In this document: positions 62,125 to 64,000 of the stretch, in pieces
How the letters are laid out: each line of letters opens with the position of its first letter
Numbering within the stretch: position 1 is the stretch's first letter
DNA from: JBGSLA01 sp963709285
GTDB taxonomy: Bacteria > Desulfobacterota > Desulfobaccia > Desulfobaccales > 0-14-0-80-60-11
DNA length: 64,000 nt
NCBI GenBank assembly: GCA_963709285.1
Contig: CAVPVR010000003.1
Span: 186,001 to 250,000 of the forward strand
Direction of reading: 5' to 3'
Notes under the pieces: generated by a model
Databases searched by the model: none
Seen by the model: the letters and a program-made list of their open reading frames with translations, nothing else
What the model was told of the DNA's origin: nothing
Translations under genes and position numbers: made by a program

Positions 62125-64000
62125 ATGCCAGAAATTAAACATAGAGACTACCACTTCATCGGCGTCGGCGGCATCGGTATGAGCGGCCTGGCGGAGCTTC
62201 TGGTTCGTCAGGGTCACCGGGTGAGCGGCTCGGACCTATCGGCCGGCCCCATCCTGTCCCGCCTTGAGTCCCTGGGCGTCAGGATATATCAAGGGCACCG
62301 CCCCGAGAATATCGGGGAAGCTCAGGTGGTGGTGCACTCCACCGCAGTGAAAGAAGACAACCCCGAACTGGCTGCGGCCCGGGCTTTGGGCTGCGAAATC
62401 CTGCGCCGGGGGGAGATGCAGGCCCTCCTCATGGCAGGACATATCCAGGTGGCCGTCACCGGAGCCCATGGCAAAACCTCCACCACCGCGATGGCCGCCG
62501 CGGTCTTGAGAGCCGGGGGCCTGGACCCGTCGGTCCTGGTAGGAGCCCTCTGGGAGAGTCTCGGCAGCAATGCCGTCTTGGGCCGGGGGGACTACTTCGT
62601 AGCCGAGGCCGATGAAAGCGACGGCTCTTTTCTCTTTCTTTCACCCCAATTGTCGGTGATCACTAACATAGACCGGGAGCATCTGGATTATTACCGGGAC
62701 CTAGATCATATCCGGGACACCTTCGCCCGCTATTTGGCGAAGCTTCCCCCTGAGGCGCAGGTAGTGGCCTGGCGGGACGACCCCCACCTGGCCCCGCTCC
62801 TGAATGGCCGCCCCCAACGGACTATCACCTATAGTCTTGCGCCCGGGGCCGAGTTCGTGGCCACGGATATTCACGTGGAAGGTTTGTGCTGTAGCTACCG
62901 CCTCTGGCAGGCCGGGCGGCCTCTGGGGATGGTGCACCTCCCCCTGGCCGGAACCCATTACGTGCTTAATTCCCTGGCCGCCTGCGCGGTGGGGGCCAGC
63001 CTCTCCCTGCCCTTTTCCGCCTGGCAAGAGGGCCTGGCCGGCCTGGGGCAGATCGACCGGCGCTGCCAGGTGAAAGGCGAAGCCGAGGGCATCCTGGTGA
63101 TGGACGACTATGGCCACCACCCCACGGAAATCGCCACGACCCTGGCGGCCCTGGCCCAGGCCTTTCCGGAGCGCCGCCTGGTGGTGGCCTTCCAGCCTCA
63201 CCGCTACAGCCGGACCAAGGCCCTGCTGCCTGAGTTTTTCCCGGTTTTTGGGGCGGCCCACCTGGTTTTCGTCACGGAAATTTACGGCGCCGGGGAGCCG
63301 GTGCTTGCGGAGATCTCCGGGAAGGACGTTTTTTGGGGGATTGAACGACAGGGGCACTCCGGAGTCACCTTTGTTGAAGACCTGGCCACGTTTCCCGAAA
63401 TGCTCCTGGAGCGTCTCCGTCCCGGGGACCTCTTCCTCACCCTGGGGGCCGGGGACATCTGGAAAGTAGGAGAGGAGCTTCTGCAGCGGTTGAGCCAATC
63501 TTCCGCCCCTCATGACAGCCAATCCTCGGGAGAGCCGAAATGTCACGCGCTGAAGCGCGCTTCGCGCCTGATTCCCCAGCAGCCGGCCCGGAAAAAACAG
63601 ACCTTTTTGGGCCGGGGACAGTCTCGCCCGGCTAATCGCCGGCGCCGCCGGGGGAATATGCGCGTGTGGCCCCAAATTCTCTGGACTAGCCTGGGGTTGA
63701 CCGGGCTGATCGGGATCAGTCTGGGCCTGGTGGTCCTCTATTATCAACTCTTGACCTGTTCAGTCTTTTGCATTAAAGATATCAACAATATTGACGTCAC
63801 TGGGACCCAGAGGCTCAGCCCTGCCCAGGTCCTGGAAATGGCCAACCTGGATGGTCAGACGAATCTCCTGGCCTTGAGGCCAGCCGTAGTGGAACAGACG
63901 CTGCAAGCCCACCCCTGGATCGCTAAAGCAGAACTGGAGCGTCGGTGGCCCAACCGCCTTACCTTGCGCCTCACAGAACGGCAGCCGGTGGCCCTGGTGC
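62125..64000 (+). CDS. murC: MurC and FtsQ in one open reading frame (3' cut)
   Basis: A single frame from ATG 62125 runs without stop to the window edge, 625 codons. Residues 1-457 are MurC (UDP-MurNAc-L-alanine ligase): GVGGIGMSGLAELL, P-loop TGAHGKTSTT, DDYGHHPTE and the end GAGDIWKVGEELLQRL. A basic, Gln/Arg-rich linker of about 55 residues follows, then a membrane helix (about 515-540) and the start of a POTRA domain (INNIDVTGTQRLSPAQVLEM), that is, FtsQ. No murB lies between. Possible alternative: separate genes hidden by indels, because an ATG at 63540 with GGGAGAG upstream lies in another frame. Fused or error: undecided. Confidence 0.85.
   Translation, partial: MPEIKHRDYHFIGVGGIGMSGLAELLVRQGHRVSGSDLSAGPILSRLESLGVRIYQGHRPENIGEAQVVVHSTAVKEDNPELAAARALGCEILRRGEMQALLMAGHIQVAVTGAHGKTSTTAMAAAVLRAGGLDPSVLVGALWESLGSNAVLGRGDYFVAEADESDGSFLFLSPQLSVITNIDREHLDYYRDLDHIRDTFARYLAKLPPEAQVVAWRDDPHLAPLLNGRPQRTITYSLAPGAEFVATDIHVEGLCCSYRLWQAGRPLGMVHLPLAGTHYVLNSLAACAVGASLSLPFSAWQEGLAGLGQIDRRCQVKGEAEGILVMDDYGHHPTEIATTLAALAQAFPERRLVVAFQPHRYSRTKALLPEFFPVFGAAHLVFVTEIYGAGEPVLAEISGKDVFWGIERQGHSGVTFVEDLATFPEMLLERLRPGDLFLTLGAGDIWKVGEELLQRLSQSSAPHDSQSSGEPKCHALKRASRLIPQQPARKKQTFLGRGQSRPANRRRRRGNMRVWPQILWTSLGLTGLIGISLGLVVLYYQLLTCSVFCIKDINNIDVTGTQRLSPAQVLEMANLDGQTNLLALRPAVVEQTLQAHPWIAKAELERRWPNRLTLRLTERQPVALV

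Noticed and set aside
62701..63747. A 348-codon minus-strand frame inside murC
   Set aside because: Antisense shadow of the MurC-FtsQ frame, no domain seen.

Overview
The window looks like a chromosome segment of a GC-rich Gram-negative bacterium, most likely a Desulfobacterota (former Deltaproteobacteria) member, perhaps a sulfate reducer or syntroph. The basis is the LPS-export permease, a TonB-dependent receptor, a DAP-type MurE, the flagellar stator, a selenocysteine formate dehydrogenase and the general gene style. No 16S gene is present, so this is inference. I see no tRNA genes, insertion sequences, prophage or CRISPR array.

Layout. 1-9 kb: an LPS permease (cut by the edge), MotB/MotA, a small zinc ribbon, ComEC, a lytic transglycosylase, a sugar nucleotidyltransferase and an adenosine-specific kinase. 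9-12 kb: an orphan amino-acid-type binding protein, then a small accessory patch with a MntA-type nucleotidyltransferase, a HepT stump of 21 codons, and an AT-rich gene for a zinc-ribbon protein with a nucleoside-deoxyribosyltransferase-like domain. 12-24 kb: housekeeping genes (gyrA, gpsA, pfk, metG) and envelope proteins (TPR, SGNH, NlpC/P60, a sensor kinase). 23.7-26.7 kb: a leftward vitamin B12 unit with a cobalamin riboswitch, an intrinsic terminator, an 87-residue protein of unknown role and a BtuB-like receptor. 26.7-30.5 kb: moaA and a glycan or lipid-glycosylation group. 30.7-34.3 kb leftward: fdhA with an in-frame UGA, ribosomal protein bL25, an SRP RNA with an Alu domain, and an HU/IHF gene. 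34.7-45 kb: SRPBCC, metallophosphatase, ClC channel, a CBS/antiporter/CBS operon, flavodoxin and two regulators. 45-49 kb: slyD, trmJ, Mth938-like, amidohydrolase and ruvX. 49.2 kb to the end: the division and cell wall (dcw) cluster mraZ-rsmH-ftsL-ftsI-murE-murF-mraY-murD-ftsW-X-murG-murC/ftsQ.

The most notable points are: an unbroken reading frame joining MurC to FtsQ with no murB between; an unfamiliar PLD-like gene inserted between ftsW and murG; a selenocysteine codon in fdhA; a Firmicutes-type large SRP RNA; the HepT stump next to an AT-rich candidate defence gene; and the B12-riboswitch-controlled small protein.

Caution on the sequence itself: gyrA (two sites), pfk (one) and fdhA (two) each look broken by a single extra base, always +1. 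In genes that should be indispensable this points to sequencing or assembly error rather than biology, and the MurC-FtsQ join must be judged with that in mind.
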